From contig NZ_JAAAMU010000006.1 in NCBI RefSeq assembly GCF_009909195.1, positions 1 to 64,000 of the forward strand: a DNA stretch of 64,000 bases. The letters are read 5' to 3'. This DNA is from Paenibacillus sacheonensis. GTDB lineage: Bacteria > Bacillota > Bacilli > Paenibacillales > Paenibacillaceae. The notes beneath the pieces are model-generated. The model was not told the DNA's origin. It ran no database searches and worked only from the letters and a program-made list of their open reading frames with translations. Below, piece after piece: positions 43,761 to 53,000 of the stretch. Both the position numbers and the translations under genes were made by a program. Each line of letters starts with the position of its first letter. The first letter of the stretch is position 1.

Positions 43761-45551
43761 TCAGTCTTCTATCCCTTCCTCCGCAACGACGGGCAGCCGG
43801 ACGCGCACGGTCGTTCCTTCCCCGACGGCGCTCCCGATCGCGAGGCCGTACCCGTCCCCGTACAGGATTCGGATCCGCTTGTGCACGCTGATAATGCCGA
43901 CATTGGTATGCTTGTTCTCCCCGTCGACGGTGCCGTAACGCTCGGGGCTGAGCAGCCGGTCGACCTTCGCCGCTTCCATGCCGACGCCGTTGTCCGATAC
44001 CTCCAGCAGCAAATCCCCGCCTTCCTCGCGGCAAACGATGCGGATGAGCGCCTTGCCGGGCTTCTCCTCGATGCCGTGCACGATCGCGTTCTCCACGAGC
44101 GGCTGAAGGATGAACTTGGGCACGCGGCAGCCCGTCAACCGTTCGTCAACCGCGTAATTCAACTCGATCCGATCGCCGTAGATGATTTTGTGGATCGACA
44201 AATAGCTTCGGATAAAATCGAGCTCCTCCTCCAGCGGAAGCGTGTCGCCTTTCTTGCCGATGCTCTCGCGCAGCAGCTTGCCCAGCAGATAGATCAGCTC
44301 GCCGATCTCCTCTTCGCCCTTGATCTTGGCCATGCTGTGGATGGCTTCCAGCGTATTGTACAGAAAATGCGGGTTCATCTGCGCCTGCAGCGCCTTGTAT
44401 TCGAACTGAAGCGTGCGGTACTCCGCCTTCTGCTTCAGCATTTTCTCGCGATAGACGGAATTGAACAGATCGTTGATCTTCTCCGCCATGGAATTGAACT
44501 TGGCCGTCAGCAGGCCGACCTCGTCACGGCTCATCGGCTTGATGGCGCTGTGCTGGAAGTCGAGCGAGAAGAGGGTCATGCTCTGCAGCAATCGGCGGAT
44601 GCTCCGTGTAATGTTCTTGGAGATGAGCGCCGCCATCAGGAAAGCGAACAGAAGCGATACGAGAATGGTGCTGATCGTCCAATATTTGATGCTCTCCGTG
44701 CCGCGGGTCAGCTGGCCGACGTCAATGATCTGCACGACTTTCCATTTGTCGTAGTCGGTGGAGAGGACGCTCGAGATGTACCGCCTGCCGCCGAATTTAA
44801 AATCTTCTTTTCCCGTATCCGACAAATAGAGCTTCTCATTCAAGTAATAGGCGCCGGCGCCGCCCTGCACTTCCCCCGGCACGAAGAGCCGATTGTCCCC
44901 GTTCAGGATCAGGACGTCGCCGTCCATCAGGTTATGCACGCCCGTCACGATGGAGCCGATGTAGTCGCTTTCCAGCCCGATCGCGATAATGCCGACGTAT
45001 TTGCTCGTCTCGATGTCGTAGAGCGCCCTTGCCATGTACAGCGTGTCGTTCGCGCCGCGGAACCAGAGCGCCCTGCCCCGCATGTCCTGGATTTGCTTCA
45101 GATCGAGCCGCTCCATCAGCTCCTGGTTGTAGTTCACGACCGCCTTGCGCTGAATCGAGTACCGCTTCGAGCTGCCGTCGATAATGAACACCGACAAGAA
45201 ATAGTCCTCGTTGAAGAGCAGCTCGTTCAGGAAATCGTTAATGTACGTATCGCGGAAATAGACGTCGTTCTCCTTGACCGGCATCTCCTTCAGCTTCTCG
45301 CCGAGACTGGAACTGCGGAATTGCTGGAACGCCATCTGTTCGACGTCGGTGGTCCGCTTGTCCAGGTTGATGCCGATCTGGCTGATCAAATATTGCGAGA
45401 ATTCGGCGGAATTCCGCTTGATCGCCCCGACCGACACCCAATAGTTGATGCCGCTGATCATGAGGACGGTTACGAGAATAATGACGGTGAACGACAGCAG
45501 GAACTTCGTTCTCAGTTTGGCATCCACGAAGAAACGTCTTACCTTGCGCAT
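43761..45551 (-). CDS. YesM-type sensor histidine kinase
   Basis: A 596-residue membrane kinase. The order is: N-terminal transmembrane helix (about 17-39), extracellular Cache-like sensor domain (about 45-290), second transmembrane helix (SIKYWTISTILVSLLFAFLMAALIS), HAMP (MSRDEVGLLTAKFNSMAEKI), His_kinase phosphoacceptor LQAQMNPHFLYNTLEAIHS, and HATPase with N-box LVENAIVHGIEE and G-box DNGVGM. This is the YesM class that pairs with YesN-type AraC response regulators. It is likely to sense an extracellular sugar and to signal to the regulator at 46880. It lies between the two GH105 genes. Confidence 0.93.
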   Translation of the reverse strand: MRKVRRFFVDAKLRTKFLLSFTVIILVTVLMISGINYWVSVGAIKRNSAEFSQYLISQIGINLDKRTTDVEQMAFQQFRSSSLGEKLKEMPVKENDVYFRDTYINDFLNELLFNEDYFLSVFIIDGSSKRYSIQRKAVVNYNQELMERLDLKQIQDMRGRALWFRGANDTLYMARALYDIETSKYVGIIAIGLESDYIGSIVTGVHNLMDGDVLILNGDNRLFVPGEVQGGAGAYYLNEKLYLSDTGKEDFKFGGRRYISSVLSTDYDKWKVVQIIDVGQLTRGTESIKYWTISTILVSLLFAFLMAALISKNITRSIRRLLQSMTLFSLDFQHSAIKPMSRDEVGLLTAKFNSMAEKINDLFNSVYREKMLKQKAEYRTLQFEYKALQAQMNPHFLYNTLEAIHSMAKIKGEEEIGELIYLLGKLLRESIGKKGDTLPLEEELDFIRSYLSIHKIIYGDRIELNYAVDERLTGCRVPKFILQPLVENAIVHGIEEKPGKALIRIVCREEGGDLLLEVSDNGVGMEAAKVDRLLSPERYGTVDGENKHTNVGIISVHKRIRILYGDGYGLAIGSAVGEGTTVRVRLPVVAEEGIED

Positions 45552-45582
45552 GGCATCACCGCGTCCTCCCCTTGCTGGCCGT

Positions 45583-46659
45583 TCATTCGTCGAGATGGTG
45601 CAGGCTCTCCACGAGCATCAGCAACGTCATCGACTGCCCGTAAGGCATCGGGCATTGCGGAATGCGGTTGTAAAATTGGCGGCTGTGCCCCATTCGGGTG
45701 CCGTAGGAGACGCCTTGAACCATGCCGTTGGCGTCGATTTTCCGAATGACCGCCTGCAGCGCGGCAATGCCGGCGCCCAGAAACGTCTCGCTGATGTAGC
45801 CTTTGCGCACCGCCTTCAGGATGCCGTAGGCAAAGCCAGCCGTCGCGGACGTCTCTTCGTAGGCCTCGGGATCGTCCAGCACCGTTCGCCACATGCCGCT
45901 ATCCGCCTGCAGTTCGCCGAGCTTGCGCACCTGCTGCTCGAGCGACGCGACCAGAAACATCTCGAAGCCGAGCGGCAGCTCGACGATGCCGAGATAATCG
46001 ACGAGTCCGGCCGTATACCAGGCATTGCCGCGCCCCCACAGCGCCCGGGCGTAATTGTCCCTTCGGATGAACGACCAGCCGTGGAAGAACAGACCGGTCC
46101 GCGTGTCGGTCAAATATTTGAGATGAATGAGAAATTGCCGGATGCTCTCCTGCACGTAATGTTCTTTCTTCAGCAGGACGCCCATGCGGCCCATGAACAG
46201 CACCGTCATATAGAGCGTGTCGCCGCGCAGCTCGCCCTCGTTCATGCTCTCCGTCGTGACATGCGTGATGCCGAATTCCGGCGTGCGCGGCATATCGTCG
46301 ACCGCATAGCTCGCCCACTCCTCGCAGACGGACAAATATTCCGGACGGCGCGTCTCCTCGTACAAGTAACTGAGCGTCAGCATCGGGCACATCGTATTGA
46401 CGTTCTTCGGCGGGAGTCCTTCGCGCAGCCGGTCGTCGAACCAATCGGTCAGATAAGCGAGGATGCCGCGGTCGCCCGTTTCCTTGTAGTACTGATAGAG
46501 CGAGAACAAGCCGACGCCCTGCGACCAGTCCCACTTGTCCATCGAAATGATGCTGACGGGCGTATCTTCCTCGATCAGCACTTCCAGACGTTGCATGCCG
46601 GAAACCACCTGATCGATCAACGCTTCGACTCGTTCCCGCTGCAGCTGCAAGGTCGCCAT
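45583..46659 (-). CDS. GH105 unsaturated uronyl hydrolase, copy B
   Basis: A 358-residue paralogue of the GH105 enzyme at 42454, conserved over almost its whole length (MDKWDWSQGVGLFSLYQYYKET, KNVNTMCPMLTLSYLYEE, GLFFHGWSF, ALWGRGNAWYTAGLVDYL, SSATAGFAYGILKAVRKG). At the active-site segment it reads LRGDTLYM where copy A has LWDDTLYM: the Asp before Thr (D147) is kept, but the preceding Trp-Asp pair is Arg-Gly. This may change substrate preference. AGGAGG lies eight bases before the ATG. It is the first gene after the response regulator, separated from it by the hairpin repeats. Confidence 0.9.
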   Translation of the reverse strand: MATLQLQRERVEALIDQVVSGMQRLEVLIEEDTPVSIISMDKWDWSQGVGLFSLYQYYKETGDRGILAYLTDWFDDRLREGLPPKNVNTMCPMLTLSYLYEETRRPEYLSVCEEWASYAVDDMPRTPEFGITHVTTESMNEGELRGDTLYMTVLFMGRMGVLLKKEHYVQESIRQFLIHLKYLTDTRTGLFFHGWSFIRRDNYARALWGRGNAWYTAGLVDYLGIVELPLGFEMFLVASLEQQVRKLGELQADSGMWRTVLDDPEAYEETSATAGFAYGILKAVRKGYISETFLGAGIAALQAVIRKIDANGMVQGVSYGTRMGHSRQFYNRIPQCPMPYGQSMTLLMLVESLHHLDE

Positions 46660-46675
46660 GTTTTGTCCTCCTAAA

Positions 46676-46792
46676 AGTTTTGCGCAGCAAAACTCGCTTC
46701 GTAAGCATAAGCTTCATTTTGCGCAGCAAAATTCACTTCGTAAGCATAAGCTTAGTTTTGCACAGCAAAACTGGCTTCGTAAGCACGCGTTG
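46676..46792. repeat. Three tandem 39-bp hairpin-forming units
   Basis: Units begin at 46676, 46715 and 46754. Each contains a short hairpin AGTTTTGC-GCA-GCAAAACT (46676-46694, 46716-46732, 46754-46772) followed by CTTCGTAAGCA, in which GCTT and AAGC can pair in units 1 and 3. Unit 2 replaces a G-C pair of the first stem with A-T, keeping the pairing. The array lies in the 220-base gap between the response-regulator gene and GH105 copy B. It is only three units long, so it is not a CRISPR array. Confidence 0.9.
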
Positions 46793-46879
46793 CACACGCG
46801 ATCATCATTTACAGCCTCGCTGAGTTTTCACTATAACGCATTCGCGCAAAGAGAACTATGCGTGGATTTTATGGTTTTA

Positions 46880-48526
46880 TTAGCTTTCTTTACTTCGGTT
46901 TTTGAACTCTTTCGGCGAAATGCCTTCTGTTTTTTTAAATACTTGGTAGAAATAGGCATATTCCTTGTAGCCGACCATTTCGCCGACCTCGTTCACTTTA
47001 AGCCTCGGATCGCGCAGCAGCCGCTTGGCCGCTTCGATTCTCGCCTTCGCGACCAGATCGACGAAGTTGATGCCGGTCTCCGCGCGCAGAAGCCGGCTCA
47101 GGTAGCTCGGGCTGAGGCCGAAATGCTCGGCCACGGCGGTCAAACTTATATTTTCGGCGAAGCGGCCGTTGATGTAATCGACCGATTCTTTCACGACGAG
47201 ACTGTACTCTTTGTCGTCGCCTGACAGCTTGGTTTTCACGGTCTTGATGAACGCGGCCAAATAATCGGAAGCCTCCCGCATGTCCCGCAGCCGATAGATG
47301 TCCTCCAGCACTTCGTTGATGCTTCGGTCGAAGCCGAATTCGTCGCCGGTCGCGCGATAATAATAGCGGGCCGCGGCGAGGCAGACATCCGAGATCAGCC
47401 CCTTCGCCACGCGAATATTCCCTTCGCTGTAGGCCCGGATATGCGCGATAATCTGCTCCAGGTGGCCGATCATCTCGTCGCTCGACACCTGCTCCAGCAT
47501 CCGGTTGAACTGTTCGAGGTCGCGGATAATGGAAAATTTCCCTCCCTCCCCTGACGGCTCCACCATCTCGGGAAACAGGACTTGTCCCTCCGTATGAAAA
47601 AAGCTCGTGTCCATCAGGGCAGATGCTCCTTCGTACGCCTGCCTAAGGTCCTGCAGCTGCCGATAAACCGGGCTGACGGCGATGCAGATCGTCAAGCCAT
47701 GCCGTTGGCGGACCAGCTCGATGAAGTCGTGGCAGAAGCTCTGCAGCTTCATCTTCAGCTCGCGCGGCGTAAGAGGCTTGGGAAACAGGCACGCAAGCAC
47801 GAGGTCGTCGTGGCGGTACGAGTCGATGATCTCGAATTCCCTGCGTGCCGCCGCTAGCTGGGCCATCTCCGTCATGGCTCCGTGCAGCATCGGGCTGATG
47901 CTCAAGCTGTCGGCGCCTTGAACGGCGGCGAGCGGCCGCTTCGAGCGGACGATCAGAACGGTACAGCGATTCCAGGCCAACCCGAGGCTTGCGGTCGTCT
48001 CGGCCAGCTTATCATCGTGCGGAACGCTCCCGCCGATCAGCTCCGAGACGAATTGGCTGCGCAGCGACGGCAGCGAATTCTGATGGCGCTCCTCCAGCTG
48101 ATTGAACGCCTCGTCGCGTTCCGCCCGCTGCGACAGCTCCTGCCTGGCGCTATCCAGCTCGTGTACCGCCAGTCCGATGATCCGCTGCAGCTCGTCGTTG
48201 CGGACTGGCTTGACGATAATATCGTAGACGCCGAGCTTCACGGCGCGTTTGGCATATTCAAAATCCTGGTAGCCGGTAATGAGGATCGTCTTCGACTGCG
48301 GAAACGCCAGGTGCATGTATTCGGCCAAATCGAGCCCGCTCATGCCGGGCATTTTAATATCCGTGATCAAAATATCGGGCTGCTTGTCATGAATGATCCG
48401 CTTTCCTTCAATGCCGTCCTCCGCTTGTCCGACGACGGTGCAGCCGAGACTGTTCCAGTCGACGGTCTGGACGATGGAACGGAGAATGAGCGGCTTATCG
48501 TCGATGACGACTACAGACTTCTTCAC
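46880..48526 (-). CDS. YesN-type response regulator with AraC DNA-binding domain
   Basis: A 548-residue regulator. The receiver domain has the acidic pair VVVIDDKP, the phospho-acceptor Asp in DILITDIKMPGMSG, the Thr in ILITGYQDF and the Lys in IIVKPVRNDEL. A long linker follows, and the C-terminal AraC domain has two helix-turn-helix motifs (ISLTAVAEHFGLSPSYLSRLLRAETG and KVNEVGEMVGYKEYAYFYQVFKK). It should be phosphorylated by the YesM-type kinase and activate the locus. The start is a GTG at 48526, nine bases after GGGGAGG; the upstream TTG codons overlap that site. A cre site lies 80 bases upstream. Confidence 0.92.
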   Translation of the reverse strand: MKKSVVVIDDKPLILRSIVQTVDWNSLGCTVVGQAEDGIEGKRIIHDKQPDILITDIKMPGMSGLDLAEYMHLAFPQSKTILITGYQDFEYAKRAVKLGVYDIIVKPVRNDELQRIIGLAVHELDSARQELSQRAERDEAFNQLEERHQNSLPSLRSQFVSELIGGSVPHDDKLAETTASLGLAWNRCTVLIVRSKRPLAAVQGADSLSISPMLHGAMTEMAQLAAARREFEIIDSYRHDDLVLACLFPKPLTPRELKMKLQSFCHDFIELVRQRHGLTICIAVSPVYRQLQDLRQAYEGASALMDTSFFHTEGQVLFPEMVEPSGEGGKFSIIRDLEQFNRMLEQVSSDEMIGHLEQIIAHIRAYSEGNIRVAKGLISDVCLAAARYYYRATGDEFGFDRSINEVLEDIYRLRDMREASDYLAAFIKTVKTKLSGDDKEYSLVVKESVDYINGRFAENISLTAVAEHFGLSPSYLSRLLRAETGINFVDLVAKARIEAAKRLLRDPRLKVNEVGEMVGYKEYAYFYQVFKKTEGISPKEFKNRSKES

Positions 48527-48606
48527 GCTGGCCAACCTCCCCAAAGTCGGTCACGGCAGCCGGCTGCCGTGAGCCGGCAACGAACGCCGAGAAATGCATT
48601 TACCAA

Positions 48607-48620
48607 TGATAGCGCTTGCA
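48607..48620. promoter_or_regulatory. Cre site upstream of the yesN-type regulator gene
   Basis: TGCAAGCGCTATCA on the minus strand (TGATAGCGCTTGCA on the plus) fits every position of the TGNAARCGNWWWCA consensus. It lies 80 bases ahead of the regulator start. CcpA binding here would repress the regulator, and through it the whole polysaccharide locus, when preferred sugars are present. Confidence 0.68.
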
Positions 48621-48736
48621 AGAAATGCTGGACACTATGCGCAAAGATGATACCCCGAAAGCGTGCCACTGTAAACTTCAAAATCCCGACACCGGCCGGT
48701 TGCGGGCAAGGGGCTGCCTGCCTCCCCATAAGAAAG

Positions 48737-48767
48737 GCCGCCCCTGTCCTAGTCGGACATGAGCGGC
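48737..48767 (-). terminator. Terminator of the cohesin-SLH gene
   Basis: GCCGCTCATGTCC (48755-48767, minus strand) pairs with GGACAGGGGCGGC (48737-48749) apart from two mismatches, followed by CTTTCTT. It lies 16 bases after the stop codon. Confidence 0.8.
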
Positions 48768-48783
48768 TCTTCGTCGTTTCCAT

Positions 48784-49815
48784 TTACTGCGGCTTCATCA
48801 TCAAGAGACGATACAGGAAAACGGCCGTTTCCGCGCGGTTCGTGCCTTTGGCCGGTTCGATGCCCGCAGTGCCGCCTTTCACGATGCCTGCCTTCACCAG
48901 CTTGGCAACGGACTGCTTCGCGTAGCCGGCGACCTTCCCCTTATCGGCAAAGCCGTCCAGCTGCGTTCCCGCCGCCTCCGGCAATGCGCTCCCGAGCGTC
49001 TTCAGCGTACGGTCGATCAGCACCATCAGATCCTGTCGCGACACCGCAGCTTCGGGCTTAAAGCCTGCGCCGTCTCCCGTGGCGATGCCGAGCGCCTTGG
49101 CCGTCGTGATCGCTTCATAGTAGTATTTGCCTTTCGGGACATCGGCGAAGCCGCTTCCTTCTGCCTGCGCCTTCAGGCCAAAGGCCCGCACGAGCATCAG
49201 CATGAGATCTCCGCGCTTCACCGGCAGGGCGGGTTCGTACTTGCCGTTACCCGTTCCGCCGACGATCCCCTTCGAAGACAAGTAATGGATTGCTTCCGCA
49301 GCCCAGGCCCATTTGGCTCCGAGATCGCTGAACGAGATCGCGGCGCCGATTCGAACCGTCGTCTTCGTATCCGGATGCAGCGTTGTCATCTTCAACTGCG
49401 AATCGACCGTCTTCAGCTCCTTGACAGAGACTTTGGCCTCGCCTGCTCCGATCGCGACGAACGTAAGCGAAGCCAAGGCCGCGCTTCCGCTGACGCCCGC
49501 AATCTTGCCGATCTTCGTATGCGCGAAGCGAACCTGCCCGTCCGTCAGAATCGGGTCTGTCGACATCCCCGCGATGGCGCTTGAAGCCTCTTTGAAGCGA
49601 AGCTTGCCGGCATCGTAATTGAGCGTAACATCGAAAGCATAGACGTCGGCGAGCTGCTTTCCTTGCAGCGTGAACTTCACTTCCTGTCCGGCCGCCGGCG
49701 AAGCCGGGGACGTGGTCAGCTCGAAGACGGGAGCCGTCGCTGCCCGGGCAGGCGCAAGGCTGTTGGCACCGAGCAGCAGGCAGATGAGAAAACCGAGAAT
49801 TAGTTTGCGCGGCAT
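48784..49815 (-). CDS. Cohesin-domain protein with C-terminal SLH repeats
   Basis: An exported 343-residue protein. Signal peptide (about residues 1-25, ending APARA), a type I-like cohesin domain (about 30-155: FELTTSPASPAAGQEVKFTLQG, VYAFDVTLNYDAGKLRFKEAS, VRFAHTKIG, ALASLTFVAIGAGEAKVSVKEL), then three SLH repeats (FSDLGAKWAWAAEAIHYLSSKGIVGG, FADVPKGKYYYEAITTAKALGIATG, LDGFADKGKVAGYAKQSVAKLVKAGIVKG). The cohesin should bind a dockerin and the SLH repeats the cell wall. This is the layout of a minimal anchoring scaffoldin. The ATG at 49815 is preferred to the GTG at 49827. It directly follows the GH16 gene with the dockerin-like end. Confidence 0.87.
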   Translation of the reverse strand: MPRKLILGFLICLLLGANSLAPARAATAPVFELTTSPASPAAGQEVKFTLQGKQLADVYAFDVTLNYDAGKLRFKEASSAIAGMSTDPILTDGQVRFAHTKIGKIAGVSGSAALASLTFVAIGAGEAKVSVKELKTVDSQLKMTTLHPDTKTTVRIGAAISFSDLGAKWAWAAEAIHYLSSKGIVGGTGNGKYEPALPVKRGDLMLMLVRAFGLKAQAEGSGFADVPKGKYYYEAITTAKALGIATGDGAGFKPEAAVSRQDLMVLIDRTLKTLGSALPEAAGTQLDGFADKGKVAGYAKQSVAKLVKAGIVKGGTAGIEPAKGTNRAETAVFLYRLLMMKPQ

Positions 49816-49851
49816 ATGCGGCGGCACTTCCTTTCCGTATCCGTTAACCCA

Positions 49852-49992
49852 AAATGAAACGGCTCTCGCCGCCCGGAAATAGACGGCAGAGCTCGTTTCA
49901 TTGCAGGAAACGCTGAGCTTGGTTCGTAGATGAAGCCAATGAAATCATGCATGTAGAGATCGCGATGTAGAGGAAGGCTCTGAGCCTTCCTC
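49852..49992 (-). terminator. Two hairpins between the GH16 gene and the cohesin-SLH gene
   Basis: First, a perfect 10-bp stem GAGGAAGGCT/AGCCTTCCTC with a 3-base loop (49970-49992), 20 bases after the GH16 gene. Second, a large imperfect hairpin (49852-49902) with AATGAAAC/GTTTCATT at its base, followed by TTGGGTTAACG. Both could end or attenuate the GH16 transcript before the cohesin-SLH gene. The first lacks a T-run. Confidence 0.55.
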
Positions 49993-50011
49993 CGCTGGAT
50001 GGAATGTACTC

Positions 50012-53000
50012 TTATTCCGCAAGCCAGCCATCGAGAATCATGCGGGCAACGGCGGCAAGCGATTGGATCGTGATTTCGCCGTTGTCGAAGATGTCGGCTG
50101 CGGCAATGGCATCCCAGCCTTCGTCCGTCGATTTCTTGCCGAAGTATTTCACGATGAGCGACAGATCCTTGATCGTGATGCTTGTTTGTCCCGGTACGAG
50201 CGTAATCAGCTTCGTCATGAAGGTATGCACCGCAGCGTTCAAGTCGGTTACCGCTTGGTCGACTTGACCTTGCGTCGCCGCAGCGTTGTTCTTCACGCCC
50301 GTTGCGTTGTCGATCGCCGTTTGCAGCGCAGCCTTGGAGCCGACTGCATACTTGCCGAGCTTCGTGCCTTCGACAGCGGCATTGTGCTTGCTTTGCGCGT
50401 TCGTAATCGCCGCGGTCAATGCAGCCTTATCCGCGCTCACGACAACCACTTTGCCTTCAAATGCTGCCACTGCGTCCGCAAGAGCCGTCGCAGCATCATT
50501 CACTTGCGATTGCGAAGCCGAAGCATTGTCTCTGACGGCTGCCGCGGCGTCGATCGCCGTTTGCAGCGCGGCTTTGGCGCCTGCTTGATACTGGCCGGCC
50601 GCCGTGCCTTCAACCGCAGCGTCATGCTTGGCCTGCGCGCTTGCGATCGCCGAGCTCAGAGCTGCCTTGTCGACGTTGCTGATTGCGATGCTGGCGGAAG
50701 CGCCAGCCGTATTGACGTTGACGGTCTCGCCGTCGTCGCCGATCGTCATGTTCGTCAGGCCGACGGAGGTCGATCCGACGGCTGCGTTTCCTTTGACGCC
50801 GCCATGCAGCACCAGCAGATCGCCGTCGGCTGCCACGCCGTTGCCCGCGCCTTCGCTGGCCAGCAGGATACGGATCTGGCCCAGCTCCGACTTGACCGCC
50901 GTGCCAAGGACGACGAAGTGTTCTTTCAGCGATGCGATAGCGCTTTCGGCCAAGCTAAGCTTGCCGTTCTCGTCCGTCACCGTCGCGAATTCCAGCTTGT
51001 TCGGATCGTAGTGCACGGTCAGATCGGCAATCGAGAAGCGATCCGTCACGCCGGCAACGCCGACGTTCAGATCGACCGGTTGGCCGACAAAAGCCGTCGC
51101 CGGAGCATCGATCGTCGCGTGCAGGGAATCCGAAGGTTCCTCCGGCTGCAGCGACGTGCCGGACGAGAGGATCAGATCGCCGAATTTCAATGGATCCTTG
51201 CCGGTCGAGATGCCGTCCATATAGGAAATCCAGCCCTCGCGGCCTGCGCCGTCGTTGTCGTTGACGATGACGGAGATGCCGAGATCGGTCAGATCCGCCG
51301 TCGCCGGCTTGCGCGCATCGGTCAGGATGCTGTTCCATGGGAAGGCGACCACGTAGTTCGTCAAGTGATTCGCTTCGTCACGGGTGAATTTGTACTTGAT
51401 GTCGTTCAGGTTGCCGGTCGTAACCGGTCCCCATGTTTCGTTGCCGAGCGCCGATTCGCCGGTCGTCGCGTTGAGCGACGCGATGAACCGCGGATGGTTG
51501 TCGCTCGATGCCGTTCTGCCCGGACGTTCAGGGTCGAACGACACCTGCAGGCTGTCCGCGCCCCAAGAATCGTATACGTTGGCCGCGGACATGCTGTGCA
51601 CGTCGTCCGTCACTTGCACGGCGAGGTAGAGATAGTCGTCGTCCCACTTGACGTATTGGTCGCCCGAGCGGTCGCCGGCTTGGTCGCCGATCAAGTGAAC
51701 GACTTGCGAACCGGACCACGCGTCCGCGTCGATCGAGCCGTCGAGCGTGCCGCCGCTTAGAATCGGATGTTCCGGATCGACGCGGGTTGCCGTCAAATCG
51801 CTGATGTCTTTATTGAAGGAACGGTCGTAACCGTCCGCGTTCGTAATATGGAACGTGAAATGCGTGCGGTTGTCGGCCGATAGCATCGCGGCCGGAATCG
51901 TAACGTACTGCGTCGTGCCGCCCGCGATGTCTCCGAAGCTGTAGCTGCCTGCTGCAGCCGCCGGCTCCTCGACCTGCACGGTTCCGCCTGCGACGCTGCC
52001 CGAGTCGTGCTTGTTCGTGAGCGCGACTTTGACGTCGTAACCGGTCTTGGCCGCATTCTGCACCGGATAAATCTCGACGCCGATCGAATCGTCCGTGTTC
52101 TTCGTCTGCACGGTGAGCGTCTTGTAGTTCGTGCCGTTCGCCGTCGGCGTAATCTTCAGGTCGTACGTGTATTTCGCGTAGTTATCCGGGACATGCAGCA
52201 CCAGCGTGTCTTTCGAAGAGCCTGCGCTGAACGTGCCGCCCGAGACGATCGACCAGCCTTGCGGCATGTCGACTTGGTATGAACCGCTCAGACCTTTCGC
52301 GCCCTCGGTCACGCGGTTGATGTCCAGGCTCAGGTCTTGGCCGGGCGTTACGCTGACCGGACTGAACGCTGCCGTGTCGAAAATCACGTCGGACGAGTCT
52401 TGCGGTTGTTCGTACACGCGCACCCAGTCGATGTACATATCGGATTGATCGCCGTAGCGGTCGAACCCGTAGCCGGGAGGGAACGCGTCGCTTTGCGTCA
52501 TGGCGTTGTTGATCAGGAAGTAGCTTCCTTTGCGCCACGACAACGGCAGCGTCTTCTGTTTGTAGACTTCCTTGTTATCGAAGTAGTACGTCGTGTAATC
52601 TTCCTGAACCAGCACGCCGTACGTGTGGAAGCCCATCGAGATGTTGCCGGCGTCGCTGCCGATCAGGTCGACCGTATTGACCGCCTTGCCGCCGCCGTCC
52701 AAATTATCGTAGCCCCATGGATGGGTGGCGATGGAATAACCCGACACGTTCGGCGGGTAAGCCTCGATGATATCGAGCTCGTCGGTCGCCTCGTCGTTCA
52801 CGCCGGTCAGCGTCCAGAACGCCGGCCATTGGCCCGGGTTGGCACCGACGAAGAAGCGCGCCTCCAAGTATTGTTCCGTGTAGCCTTTCGTGCGGAAGCC
52901 TGCGCCGTCATCGCCGACGGAGCTGAGGAAGCCCGTCGTATAATTGCGCTGGTAGCCGTCGACACTGGCCGGAAGCTTCTGTTCGTAGTACTTCGTCTTG

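Noticed and set aside
46676-46792. Possible CRISPR array
   Set aside because: Only three units, no unique spacers between them, imperfect repeats and no cas genes.
46658-47224. Plus-strand frame with repeated FAQQNxLRKHKL units
   Set aside because: The peptide repeat simply follows the 39-bp DNA repeat, which is a multiple of three, and the frame then runs antisense into the yesN-type gene.
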